IMG/VR virus record: IMGVR_UViG_3300042362_000024
Coordinates: 1-34,747 of that record
Direction: 5' to 3' (one strand)
Source: a virus
Length of the DNA: 34,747 bases
Shown here: piece after piece, positions 1 through 6,181 of the stretch
How the letters are laid out: each line of letters starts with the position of its first letter
Numbering within the stretch: the first letter of the stretch is position 1
The notes under the pieces: model-generated
Seen by the model: the letters and a program-made list of their open reading frames with translations, nothing else
Told to the model about the DNA's origin: nothing
The model's database searches: none
Translations under genes and position numbers: made by a program

Positions 1-132
1 GTTGCTGGAGGCGTTGCAAAGGTGAACATGCAGAAGATTGTGGATATGTTGTTCCCAGTGCTGCTGGCCGCTGTCGGCTGGTTGCTCACGGAAATTGCAT
101 CGTTCAACAATCGTCTGATGTCGGTTGAGAGC
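1..132. repeat. Terminal direct repeat, left copy
   Basis: Bases 1-132 repeat at the right end of the window with 130 of 132 positions identical. The mismatches are at 57 (A here, G in the other copy) and 60 (G here, A there). Bases 2-25 are the 3' end of the 64-aa membrane-protein gene that is complete at 34446-34640. The simplest reading is an assembly overlap of a circular or terminally redundant phage genome, not a biological repeat inside it. Confidence 0.93.
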
Positions 133-279
133 AAGATGCCCGCGTTGATTACGCCTGAAGGTGTACCTACCGATAGCCCATTAAGCGCGGCCCGTCGTCA
201 AGAATTGAAAGACGACATCATGGAGGACATCCATGACTTGCAGGTGCGCGTCAAACTGATGGAGGAGCGAAGCAAGTAA
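22..279 (+). CDS. Small membrane protein with N-terminal TM and coiled coil; spanin-like candidate
   Basis: The protein has 85 aa from a GTG that overlaps the upstream TGA (GTGA), or 83 aa from the ATG at 28. One membrane segment lies at about residues 8-26 (FPVLLAAVGWLL core). A polar stretch and a charged helix follow (about 57-84). This N-in, C-out layout resembles inner-membrane spanins (Rz-like), but no partner lipoprotein with a lipobox was found. It stands third-last before the endolysin, within a run of small membrane-protein genes, so a lysis role is inferred from position. The start codon is uncertain. A truncated second copy lies at the right end because of the terminal repeat. Confidence 0.75.
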   Translation: MNMQKIVDMLFPVLLAAVGWLLTEIASFNNRLMSVESKMPALITPEGVPTDSPLSAARRQELKDDIMEDIHDLQVRVKLMEERSK

Positions 280-434
280 TGGACATCTTTGAGATATTCA
301 CTCGTGCTTGGCCCGTTATTCTGGCGCTGATTACGCTGATTATTGTTCTGTCTAAACTTGACTTGCGTGTTGCTGTGCTTGAGGAAAAGGTGAAGTCTTT
401 GTTTGATCTAATCAATAAAGGCCGAAAGGAGTAA
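279..434 (+). CDS. 51-aa single-TM protein, lysis cluster
   Basis: An ATG at 279 shares its A with the upstream TAA stop (TAATG), so translation is probably coupled. The 51-aa product has a hydrophobic segment at about residues 11-25 (WPVILALITLIIVL) and a short amphipathic charged C-terminal helix. It ends in KGRKE, whose codons provide the AAGGAG ribosome site for the next gene. It could be a small holin or antiholin-type protein; this rests on size, topology and neighbours only. I recognise no family. Confidence 0.7.
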   Translation: MDIFEIFTRAWPVILALITLIIVLSKLDLRVAVLEEKVKSLFDLINKGRKE

Positions 435-440
435 TTGGGA

Positions 441-926
441 ATGATGACCATGATTAGCACCTTTCTGTCGTTCCTTGCAGGTGGACTGCCCAAAATTCTG
501 CAAATCTTTCAAGACCGACAAGACAAGAAGCACGAACTGGCTTTAGTCGCAGCCCAGAAAGAGCGTGAGTTGGCCCTTGCAGAGCGTGGGTTTATCGCGC
601 AGGCACGGGTTGAGGAAATCAAACTGGAGCAAATCCAGACGCAGACGGCTGGCGAGGAACGCCAAGCCCTGTACAACCACGACATTGAGATTGGCAAGGG
701 TGCGAGTCAGTGGATGATTAACCTGCGAGCCAGCGTCCGCCCGGTCGTGACGTACATTTTCGTGCTGGAGTTGGTCGCGCTGAACATTGCCGGGGTGTGG
801 TACGCATGGCATCAAGGGGTGCCGTTTGCGGCTGCAATGGCCGAAGTGTTTTCGGATGACGAAATGCTGATCCTAAGCAGCATAATTGCCTTTTGGTTCG
901 GGACACAGGCTTTTGGCAAGAAGTGA
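441..926 (+). CDS. Putative holin, GTA-holin 3TM-like
   Basis: The start at ATG 441 is chosen because AAGGAG (426-431) lies 9 nt upstream; ATGs at 444 and 450 are alternatives and a TTG at 435 would sit too close. The 161-aa protein has a short hydrophobic N-terminus, a long charged helical region (about 25-85), a conserved-looking segment with ASVRPVVTYIFVLELVAL (about 97-115), another hydrophobic stretch (VALNIAGVWYAW), and a C-terminal membrane segment near ILSSIIAFWFGTQAFGKK. This resembles the three-TM holins of gene transfer agents and marine podophages. The endolysin start overlaps its stop, which fits a holin-endolysin pair. Family assignment is from pattern memory. Confidence 0.62.
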   Translation: MMTMISTFLSFLAGGLPKILQIFQDRQDKKHELALVAAQKERELALAERGFIAQARVEEIKLEQIQTQTAGEERQALYNHDIEIGKGASQWMINLRASVRPVVTYIFVLELVALNIAGVWYAWHQGVPFAAAMAEVFSDDEMLILSSIIAFWFGTQAFGKK

Positions 927-1426
927 AAGTCAGCGCCGCAGCCATCGAAATGATCAAGAGCCACGAAGGGGTGAGGACTAAGCCTTACCGTTGTCCGGCG
1001 CTGTTGTGGACGGTGGGGTGCGGACATGTGATTGATCCGATTCATGCGGCGGTGAAGTATGAGGAGCGCAAGAGTCTACAGATACCCGACGGCTGGGATC
1101 GCACCCTCACGATGGGAGAGGTGGACGCTATCCTTGCTCAAGACCTTGGCCGGTTTGAGCGCGGCGTGGCCCGACTTTGCCCTGCTGCTCTTGGTCATCA
1201 AGGCCGGTTTGACGCTCTCGTTTCCTTTGCTTTCAATGTAGGGTTGGGCAATCTGCAACGCTCTGGGTTGCGGATGAAGACCAACCGGGGTGACTTTGAA
1301 GAAGCGGCTGACGAATTCATGAAGTGGACGAAGGCGGCTGGGCGTGTATTGCCCGGTCTTGTCAAACGACGTCGAGACGAACGTGCGCTGTATATGGCTG
1401 AGGGGCTAGGACTCGAACCTAGATAA
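923..1426 (+). CDS. Endolysin, GH24 phage lysozyme (muramidase)
   Basis: Cleaves peptidoglycan glycan strands at lysis. From the GTG at 923, which overlaps the holin TGA (GTGA), the product has 167 aa. Residues 9-35 carry the GH24 signature: E15, then C24 and T30, with WTVGCGH. The spacing E-8-C-5-T matches the E/D/T triad of T4-type lysozymes, with Cys in the Asp position, a substitution known in many phage lysozymes. FDALVSFAFNVG (about residues 94-105) is the second conserved block. The last ten residues (AEGLGLEPR) are encoded by the antisense strand of the tRNA-Gln gene, so the C-terminus is probably not functional. No signal peptide is seen, so export relies on a holin. Confidence 0.93.
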   Translation: MKVSAAAIEMIKSHEGVRTKPYRCPALLWTVGCGHVIDPIHAAVKYEERKSLQIPDGWDRTLTMGEVDAILAQDLGRFERGVARLCPAALGHQGRFDALVSFAFNVGLGNLQRSGLRMKTNRGDFEEAADEFMKWTKAAGRVLPGLVKRRRDERALYMAEGLGLEPR

Positions 1427-1468
1427 CGGGAATCAAAATCCCGTGTCCTGCCTTTAGACGACCCCTCA
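1395..1468 (-). tRNA. tRNA-Gln, anticodon UUG
   Basis: A 74-nt cloverleaf can be folded by hand. The acceptor stem is TGAGGGG/CCCCTCA, starting with the weak U1-A72 pair typical of bacterial tRNA-Gln. The D-arm is GTCT/GGAC. The anticodon stem is CGGGA/TCCCG with loop TTTTGAT, anticodon TTG at 1434-1436. The T-arm is CTAGG-TTCGAGT-CCTAG. Discriminator G73 and CCA are encoded (1395-1398). It reads CAA and probably CAG. It overlaps the end of the endolysin gene by 32 bp on the opposite strand, and its first three bases (TGA) are the stop codon of the 38-aa ORF upstream. It is the last element of the leftward early arm. Confidence 0.95.
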
Positions 1469-1582
1469 CCAAATCTCTACGCCAGAACGCTTGGCAGCCC
1501 ATTCGGGCGGCGGTACGTGCCTCCAGTCATACGTACTGTAACGGGTTAAAAACCGTTCTAATGCGTTTATAAGTCGTTTCAC
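1466..1582 (-). CDS. 38-aa ORF, end of early leftward operon
   Basis: A GTG at 1582 overlaps the stop of the upstream gene (GTGA), the coupling style used throughout this operon. The product is 38 aa, basic, with RLINALERFLTRYSTYDWRH and then PPPEWAAKRSGVEIW. The stop TGA is shared with the first three nucleotides of the tRNA-Gln. The amino acid make-up looks protein-like, but there is no recognised family. Support comes only from the coupled start and sensible composition. Confidence 0.5.
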   Translation of the reverse strand: MKRLINALERFLTRYSTYDWRHVPPPEWAAKRSGVEIW

Positions 1583-2130
1583 GGCATGGCCTCCACGCTG
1601 TAGGACGTTGATGGTGACTTCCAATCCCTTGGAACGTCTCCGTTAATCCAAGACGGGTCTACCCACAACAACCTGTTGTTGGGGTACGCAATCCATTGGC
1701 CGTTGTCTAAAACGATAATGTGATGATCCTTGCTTTGGTCGCTGATTTCTGACCAACCGCCGTTGGCCCAGAACACGGTGAACAGGTACACGCCCGGGCG
1801 CTTGACGCTATCGCGTCCAATAACCTGTACCCGGTGGTTACGCAAGAACTGCACCTCGCGCACCTCACAGAACCGACTGAATGAATCCCACCAACACGCA
1901 ATCTGAAGGCTTATGGCAGGGCATGGCTTAGAACATAAGGCGTGGATAGGGATACGCGCCCACTGCGCCCCAGAGGCCGTCATAATCTGAAACATCGGCA
2001 CCCGCATCGGCTCTGCGCGAAAACCAAATACGGTACATTCGGTAAACTCGCCGTGACCGCTTTGTTGGTCGTACAAGAACTCGTTACGGACGTAGGCCGT
2101 GACATACGGCGTGTCTACCCAAAAACTCAT
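1579..2130 (-). CDS. Conserved phage protein of unknown function, 183 aa
   Basis: The start is the ATG at 2130, overlapping the upstream TGA (ATGA). The 183-aa product begins FWVDTPYVTAYVRNEFLYD and contains GAQWARIPIHAL and a C-terminal LDNGQWIAYPNNRLLWVDPSW. I recall similar proteins as hypothetical genes in other podophages, always in the early region, but no function is known to me. It is rich in aromatic residues and looks like a compact globular cytosolic protein. There are no membrane segments or catalytic motifs I can name. Confidence 0.8.
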   Translation of the reverse strand: MSFWVDTPYVTAYVRNEFLYDQQSGHGEFTECTVFGFRAEPMRVPMFQIMTASGAQWARIPIHALCSKPCPAISLQIACWWDSFSRFCEVREVQFLRNHRVQVIGRDSVKRPGVYLFTVFWANGGWSEISDQSKDHHIIVLDNGQWIAYPNNRLLWVDPSWINGDVPRDWKSPSTSYSVEAMP

Positions 2131-2303
2131 GGTTCTTGCACCCACTGACTGTCCTTTGCACGCAATTCATGCACCTCGGCCTCTAGTTCCGCAATGCGTT
2201 TGAGGTAGTGATATATGCGCTCGCGCATTTCTCGAATCTCTTTCTTGTATTCGGTCGAAGTGTGAGTCATACGATCCCATTCCTGTTCCCATTCGTCGAT
2301 CAT
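2127..2303 (-). CDS. 58-aa coiled-coil protein
   Basis: Runs from an ATG at 2303 that overlaps the stop of the DUF1364 gene (ATGA) to a TGA at 2127-2129 that overlaps the next start. The 58-aa product is highly charged: an acidic N-terminus (IDEWEQEWDRM) and then heptad-like residues KEIREMRERIYHYLKRIAEL, predicting one long coiled-coil helix. Coupling on both sides strongly supports it as a real gene. Function is unknown; it may be an adaptor or dimerising protein. Confidence 0.72.
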   Translation of the reverse strand: MIDEWEQEWDRMTHTSTEYKKEIREMRERIYHYLKRIAELEAEVHELRAKDSQWVQEP

Positions 2304-2584
2304 ACGATGTCCTCCGCTCGTAGTTGTGCAATGGTTCTAACCATTCCTTCAAGGTGCGCTAGGCGCACATAGTCGCGGTCAAGGTCAGTATGCGCCCTGC
2401 GGTCGATTGCGTCGTGGCACGCGCTACACGCCCACGCTCCCAGTAGATCGTCAGCCTTTAACCCCATGCCGCTAATACCAGACAAACGCACGTGACAAAG
2501 CACTACGGTTTCGCTGTTGTGGTTGCACACCCCCGGCAGGCGTACCGTGCAGCCTCGGCCCTTGGCTTGCTTGCGTAGGTTCAC
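2300..2584 (-). CDS. YbcO/DUF1364-family nuclease-like protein
   Basis: The 94-aa product opens NLRKQAKGRGCTVRLPGVCNH, the typical start of the DUF1364 (YbcO-like) family found in lambdoid prophage nin-type regions. Cys12, Cys20 and His22, with later C31H32 and the CSACHD motif (about 53-58), give the Cys/His pattern of a zinc-stabilised HNH-type nuclease fold. Family knowledge suggests a role in DNA recombination or processing, probably as an endonuclease. It is coupled to the winged-helix gene upstream (stop at 2581) and the coiled-coil gene downstream. Identification is from motif memory. Confidence 0.82.
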   Translation of the reverse strand: MNLRKQAKGRGCTVRLPGVCNHNSETVVLCHVRLSGISGMGLKADDLLGAWACSACHDAIDRRAHTDLDRDYVRLAHLEGMVRTIAQLRAEDIV

Positions 2585-2793
2585 GCGAATAACTCGGCCT
2601 GTCCGCGCAACACATAACGGGCGTACTTCTTGCCGTTGCGGGTTTCGGTAACCGTCTCAATGTCCAGCCCCGCCTTTCGCAATTCAATGATGCGAGCGGC
2701 GAGCCTAAAGCATCCGTATCGGTCTAGGGCTTCAAGGGGGGTAATGGGCGCACCTGTCAGCAAGTGCGCTCTAATCGCGTCAGTTTGCGTCAT
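2581..2793 (-). CDS. Small winged-helix DNA-binding protein
   Basis: The ATG at 2793 is chosen because GGAG lies 7 nt upstream; a longer frame from 2859 would run far into the NinB gene. The 70-aa product contains ITPLEALDRYGCFRLAARIIELRKAG (about 16-41), the helix-turn-helix core of a small family of phage wHTH proteins, then a wing (IETVTETRNGKKYARYVL). It should bind DNA. Possible roles are early transcription control or replication/recombination accessory; context cannot decide. It overlaps the end of the NinB-like gene by 14 bp. Confidence 0.8.
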   Translation of the reverse strand: MTQTDAIRAHLLTGAPITPLEALDRYGCFRLAARIIELRKAGLDIETVTETRNGKKYARYVLRGQAELFA

Positions 2794-3190
2794 AGATAGG
2801 CTCCGGTATGACGATGCCCATTTGGGCGCACCGTGTTTCAAGAAACAATAGGTAGTCACTAAATTCTTGTTTGGTCAGTTTGCTGGAACGCTTGAGGGGC
2901 CGCATACGCTTACGCCCAAACCCTTCCAGCGTCTCCCAGCCAAAACATTCCCCAAGGAAATACTCGTGCAAGTCGTCCCGCGTCCAACCGTGCAATGCCT
3001 CGCCGCCGGCCTCTAGGATCGCGGGATAACACACGCCCCACAAAAACGAGTTCTGCTGGTTGGTGCGTGGCTTTTTCCACTCCGACACCTCGACGCACCA
3101 CGCCCGGTCTGACGACAGACCCTGCACCATACGTGCAGCAGCCACGGCCAACTGTTCTGGCGTCGTACCCTTGGGGAATATGCGTTTCAC
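2780..3190 (-). CDS. ninB: NinB-like recombination protein
   Basis: The start is the GTG at 3190, overlapping the upstream TGA (GTGA), with AGAGG upstream; a TTG at 3208 is possible but less likely. The 136-aa product carries WCVEVSEWKKPRTNQQNSFLWG, then LHEYFLGECFG and SSKLTKQEFSDYLLFLETRCAQMGIVIPEP, the order of blocks in lambda NinB/Orf-like recombination mediators. NinB binds single-stranded DNA and helps annealing proteins load in lambda. Its place near ERF, exonuclease and SSB-like genes fits. Family call is by pattern. Confidence 0.75.
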   Translation of the reverse strand: MKRIFPKGTTPEQLAVAAARMVQGLSSDRAWCVEVSEWKKPRTNQQNSFLWGVCYPAILEAGGEALHGWTRDDLHEYFLGECFGWETLEGFGRKRMRPLKRSSKLTKQEFSDYLLFLETRCAQMGIVIPEPIYDAN

Positions 3191-3873
3191 CGGCTGGCCT
3201 CTAGCCAATCACGGGCGTATTCCACTTCCATGTAGTCACGGAACCACGGGCCACCGCGAGTGAAATGGACAGCGATAGGGTTGGGGCAGTGGTCGCGTGT
3301 ATACCAGCCTTCAAGGTAGTTCCACGCTATCGGCAACTCCCCGATTACGTCATCGGTGAGCCAATTAAAGCGGTGCAGATACATACCCGATTCACGATTG
3401 ACCACCTCGGGCGTCAATGCCTTGACTTGTGGATGGCTACAGTTGATAAACATGAACGATGACCAGTTCTTACGTGGATACAAATGCTGCGCCTTGTTGT
3501 CCATTTTGACGGCCTCGGTAGGCCGGTAATCGTGCTGTACCACGAAGCACGCTTTTGCCCCGTCCATGTAGTCGGTGATCGCGGCGATGTCCCCCCGAAA
3601 AAGAAAATCGCAGTCGCAAAACAAGGCCCAGCCGTCATACCCGGCGAGGTGTGGGGTCAAAAAACGCGTAAACGAAAACTCGGTAGACGACAGCGGATCA
3701 TACTCACGCCAGTAAAGTCCTTGCTCACGAAGTTCTGACTGTTTGATGGGCTGTATATCCACCGGGATGCTGGCGTGCTTCAAGATGCTTTTGCGGCATA
3801 CCTGATACGCAATGTCCTCGCGGCTATCCCAGCCGACAAACACGCGCAAATCAAAACGGGATGGCGTCGTCAT
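3187..3873 (-). CDS. Glycosyltransferase, GT-A fold with DxD (DCD) motif
   Basis: The 228-aa protein starts at ATG 3873, 23 bp inside the end of the SSB-like gene. It has an N-terminal Rossmann-like start (LRVFVGWDSREDIAYQVCRKSI), the nucleotide-sugar/metal-binding D87-C-D89 motif in LFCDCDFLF, KNWSSFMFINC (about 135-145), and a C-terminal AVHFTRGGPWF. This matches glycosyltransferases related to GT8/LPS sugar transferases that occur as cargo genes in phages. It interrupts an otherwise recombination-gene operon, so it may be a moron changing host surface sugars or modifying phage components. The acceptor is unknown. Confidence 0.83.
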   Translation of the reverse strand: MTTPSRFDLRVFVGWDSREDIAYQVCRKSILKHASIPVDIQPIKQSELREQGLYWREYDPLSSTEFSFTRFLTPHLAGYDGWALFCDCDFLFRGDIAAITDYMDGAKACFVVQHDYRPTEAVKMDNKAQHLYPRKNWSSFMFINCSHPQVKALTPEVVNRESGMYLHRFNWLTDDVIGELPIAWNYLEGWYTRDHCPNPIAVHFTRGGPWFRDYMEVEYARDWLEASR

Positions 3874-4111
3874 GCCAATTGTCCTCGGTCATTTCCGTCT
3901 TGGCGGGTTGGCGAGTCACCTTGCCCTCGCTTTTCGCTTGGAATGACAGGCTCATAAACTTGTCGCCCGTCTTTTTGCTGGCCTTGATCCAGCCCGACAC
4001 GTTGTAATCGACGTTGTTGATGACGCACGTACCCCGGTAGTCGGGCCTGCTGGCGTTCTCGCCCTTGTCGTTGCGAAACAACACTCCCTTCATGTTCGGA
4101 TCGTAATTCAT
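3851..4111 (-). CDS. SSB-like protein with acidic C-terminal tip
   Basis: The 86-aa protein starts at ATG 4111, overlapping the exonuclease stop (ATGA). The body (MKGVLFRNDKGENASRPDYRG, then NVSGWIKASKKTGDKFMSLSFQAK) looks like a small beta-barrel of the OB kind, and the last residues are DDAIPF, which closely match the SSB C-terminal tip (DDDIPF) that recruits partner proteins. Together with ERF and the exonuclease upstream this makes a three-part recombination module. A DUF736-type name is an alternative. DNA binding itself is inferred. Confidence 0.68.
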   Translation of the reverse strand: MNYDPNMKGVLFRNDKGENASRPDYRGTCVINNVDYNVSGWIKASKKTGDKFMSLSFQAKSEGKVTRQPAKTEMTEDNWHDDAIPF

Positions 4112-4734
4112 ACCTTCAACTCCTTCAGTTTTGCCAGTTTGTCGTCTAACTCTGCAAGGAACTTACGCACCTCGGTTTCTAATTCGGCAATGCGCTTGTC
4201 GTCACGCGGGACATTTTTAACGAACAATTGCAAGTGTTCCGGCAATCGGGGGTCAAAGGACACAAAATCGCACCACCACGCCCCCGTGCAAGCCATCTGC
4301 CATTGCATCTGGGTGATGTACTTCGTTGGGATGTCCTCGGTTAGCCACAAATCAAGGTGGGTCGCCGTGTTCGGGCATTTGATTTCGATAAGGCCGTCCC
4401 AATGCGTTTCGCCATCCTTCACCAGCCCGTCTGGGGACGCCCCTGACATCGGTATGGCGGGGTGGTCAATAAACCCCACCTCCTCCACTAACTCGCCTGT
4501 ACGGGCGCTGTAGGCGGCCCTAGCGTTAGGTTCCTGCTCGGTACCCCACTCCATCGCGGCGTTGCTGAACGAGGACGCTTTCTGCCCCGTCAGCCGTTCC
4601 ACGATAAGGTCGGCCATGTAGTTCTCACGGCTTGCCGAGTACCGGGTCTTGGTCTTGGCTACAACGTCAGCCACGCGGCTGGCGGTAACCTTGCCCAACC
4701 GGGCTGCAAACCATTCGTCAGTGCGCTGTTCCAT
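4108..4734 (-). CDS. YqaJ-like phage exonuclease
   Basis: A PD-(D/E)XK-type 5'-3' exonuclease expected to resect double-strand ends for the ERF protein. The ATG at 4734 overlaps the upstream TGA (TGATG); a GTG one codon earlier is an alternative. The 208-aa product starts EQRTDEWFAARLGKVTAS, the YqaJ opening, has E66 in WGTEQEPNAR, S100-P-D102 in GASPDGLV and E117-I-K119 in GLIEIKCP, which are the catalytic residues. A C-terminal charged coil (about 182-208) follows. Length is normal for the family. Confidence 0.93.
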   Translation of the reverse strand: MEQRTDEWFAARLGKVTASRVADVVAKTKTRYSASRENYMADLIVERLTGQKASSFSNAAMEWGTEQEPNARAAYSARTGELVEEVGFIDHPAIPMSGASPDGLVKDGETHWDGLIEIKCPNTATHLDLWLTEDIPTKYITQMQWQMACTGAWWCDFVSFDPRLPEHLQLFVKNVPRDDKRIAELETEVRKFLAELDDKLAKLKELKV

Positions 4735-5087
4735 CACGCAACCCTCAACAATTCAACGCATTTTTTGCCACGGTTTATCGCGGTCATCGCAGAACCGTTG
4801 CCCCAGAATTTGCTGCAATAAGAGGCAATACCGCTCCGCAAAGGCTCGGGGTCAAATTTGTCGAAAGGAATTTCAACCATTTGGCCCACCTGCAAATCTG
4901 CAACGTATGGCTTGTAATACTGGCATACGCTCCCAACTGGGTACTTGAAATTACGGGTTCTTTGTTTTGTTTTTTCTAAGTGCAAATCGCCCTGCGTAAT
5001 CGTTGCGCCATCGGGCAGCACAATTACAAACTTGACGGCGGGCATGGCTTGCAAAATCACAATTGCTTTGTTGAATAAAGCGTTCAT
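4734..5087 (-). CDS. Hypothetical protein, 117 aa, between ERF and exonuclease
   Basis: The ATG at 5087 overlaps the ERF stop (ATGA), and its own stop overlaps the exonuclease start (TGATG). The 117-aa product has a beta-rich middle (KFVIVLPDGATITQGD), a polar VCQYYKPYVADLQVGQMVEIPF region, and a C-terminal helix-turn-helix-like part (LRSGIASYCSKFWG, then GKKCVELLRVA). Coupling to two recombination genes suggests a DNA-binding accessory role. I do not recognise the family. Confidence 0.75.
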   Translation of the reverse strand: MNALFNKAIVILQAMPAVKFVIVLPDGATITQGDLHLEKTKQRTRNFKYPVGSVCQYYKPYVADLQVGQMVEIPFDKFDPEPLRSGIASYCSKFWGNGSAMTAINRGKKCVELLRVA

Positions 5088-5617
5088 GTCAACTCCTTCT
5101 TGCGGTTCGTGAAAGCGTCCATGTGCAACTGGCGGGCATCCATCGGCAACGACTTAAACAACGCCGTGAGAGCCTCTGCGGAGTCGCAAGCGGCAATTTG
5201 GTCAAGCACCTTGGGGTCTGGTTTAACTCCACGCGCCTGTGCGGCCTCGGCGTCGTCGTCGGTCTGATACACCCCAACGATGGCCGCCAACGCATATCGG
5301 CGTGCGTAGGTAATGCCAGAGCCTTGCGCCTGCGGGCTGGCGTCCTTAGTCAAAACCGGCATTTCACCGCTGATCCATTCGCCACTGCTATGCAGCAAGG
5401 TCGTAACCAACATCAGCCCGTCGGGCGTGTGGCGGCTGGTCTGCGTAACCGCCAAGCCGTTGTCGGTAAGCGGCTTGCGGCAGGCTTGCCATACCGACTC
5501 AAGATCGGCGTAGCGTGACTTAAAGAAAGGGTTAGCCGCGTCCTTTACAGCCCCGGTAATTTGGCTTTGTGCCTTGGCAAGCGCGGCGGCCAGTGCGCCA
5601 ATGGTTTCACTCTGCAT
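5084..5617 (-). CDS. erf: ERF-family single-strand annealing protein
   Basis: Promotes annealing of complementary single strands and probably genome circularisation or recombination-dependent replication. The 177-aa product shows the ERF signature: KDAANPFFKSRYADLESVWQ (about 25-44), then NGLAVTQTS, LLHSSGEWISGEMPV, and GSGITYARRYALAAIVGVYQTDDDAE (about 98-124), the most conserved block. A linker and an alpha-helical C-terminal region follow. The ATG at 5617 lies 11 bp inside the end of the upstream small gene. Its partner exonuclease and SSB-like genes follow directly. Confidence 0.95.
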   Translation of the reverse strand: MQSETIGALAAALAKAQSQITGAVKDAANPFFKSRYADLESVWQACRKPLTDNGLAVTQTSRHTPDGLMLVTTLLHSSGEWISGEMPVLTKDASPQAQGSGITYARRYALAAIVGVYQTDDDAEAAQARGVKPDPKVLDQIAACDSAEALTALFKSLPMDARQLHMDAFTNRKKELT

Positions 5618-5750
5618 CGTTTGTCTCCTGTAGTTCTGCTATTGCGTTGTTGCAGGCTTCAATGCGTTCTTGTTCCTCGCGTTCCTGCATCTCAAGGTCA
5701 AGTTGATGCCACCAAGAGGATTCATCGTTACCCCACGGTTCAGCGTCCAT
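5607..5750 (-). CDS. 47-aa acidic small protein
   Basis: The ATG at 5750 is preceded by a strong GGAGGTG ribosome site, which decides this start over an upstream one at 5792. The 47-aa product is acidic (DAEPWGNDESSWWHQLDLEMQEREEQERIEACN), with a short tryptophan-rich N-terminus and a helical Glu/Gln/Arg-rich remainder. It overlaps both neighbours by about 11 bp. No family recognised. The strong ribosome site and operon packing support it. Confidence 0.7.
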   Translation of the reverse strand: MDAEPWGNDESSWWHQLDLEMQEREEQERIEACNNAIAELQETNDAE

Positions 5751-5862
5751 CGACCACCTCCGCGTCACACGAGTGACCGTCACAAGGCTCAACGATGCAA
5801 GCGATGCCGTAAAGGATGATGAGCAGGACGACTACCGGCCACAGTGATTGCTTAGATTTCAT
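5740..5862 (-). CDS. 40-aa membrane peptide
   Basis: The ATG at 5862 lies 11 bp inside the end of the first early gene. The 40-aa product has a single membrane segment (LWPVVVLLIILYGIACIV, residues 7-24) and a cysteine-containing polar tail (EPCDGHSCDAEVVDGR). With K3/K4 at the N-terminus, the tail would face the periplasm and could form a disulphide. An early membrane peptide could be an exclusion or host-takeover factor; this is speculation. Real-gene support is the hydrophobic pattern and operon packing. Confidence 0.6.
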   Translation of the reverse strand: MKSKQSLWPVVVLLIILYGIACIVEPCDGHSCDAEVVDGR

Positions 5863-6148
5863 AATCGTCATCTCCTGCGTTGAGGTTGATCCAGCACCGT
5901 CGCAGCAAATCATCTGATTCAGCCGGCTCAAGGTAGTCAAGGTCGGCCTTGATGCGGACGGACTCGTAGTCGTTGCGATCAACGGCGCGCGACTCGCAGC
6001 CTTCTGGGTAGCAGCCAAGCAGCCACAGGTCGGTGATTTCGATGTCGTCAGCGACGTTGGCGTTGGGATCGCCGGGGTGGCAGTCGTAGGTGACTTCAGC
6101 GTGCCAATAGACGCCGAGGGCGTAGATTTTGGTTTCAAAAGTGGGCAT
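5852..6148 (-). CDS. Acidic early protein, first gene of leftward operon
   Basis: The ATG at 6148 has GGAG 9 nt upstream (GGAGCAACAGAT). The 98-aa product is strongly acidic, with about 24 Asp/Glu against 8 Lys/Arg, and includes PTFETKIYALGVYWHAEVTYD and a GCYPEGCESR block with paired cysteines. As the first gene behind the leftward promoter it would be the first early product made. Small acidic early proteins of phages are often DNA mimics or enzyme inhibitors, but nothing here proves that. No family recognised. Confidence 0.8.
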   Translation of the reverse strand: MPTFETKIYALGVYWHAEVTYDCHPGDPNANVADDIEITDLWLLGCYPEGCESRAVDRNDYESVRIKADLDYLEPAESDDLLRRCWINLNAGDDDYEI

Positions 6149-6181
6149 ATCTGTTGCTCCGTTGTGTTTATCAACGAGGCC

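Noticed and set aside
1395-1468. tRNA gene as a phage attachment site
   Set aside because: The tRNA is complete with its own CCA, and no integrase or excisionase gene is present, so there is no support for integration here.
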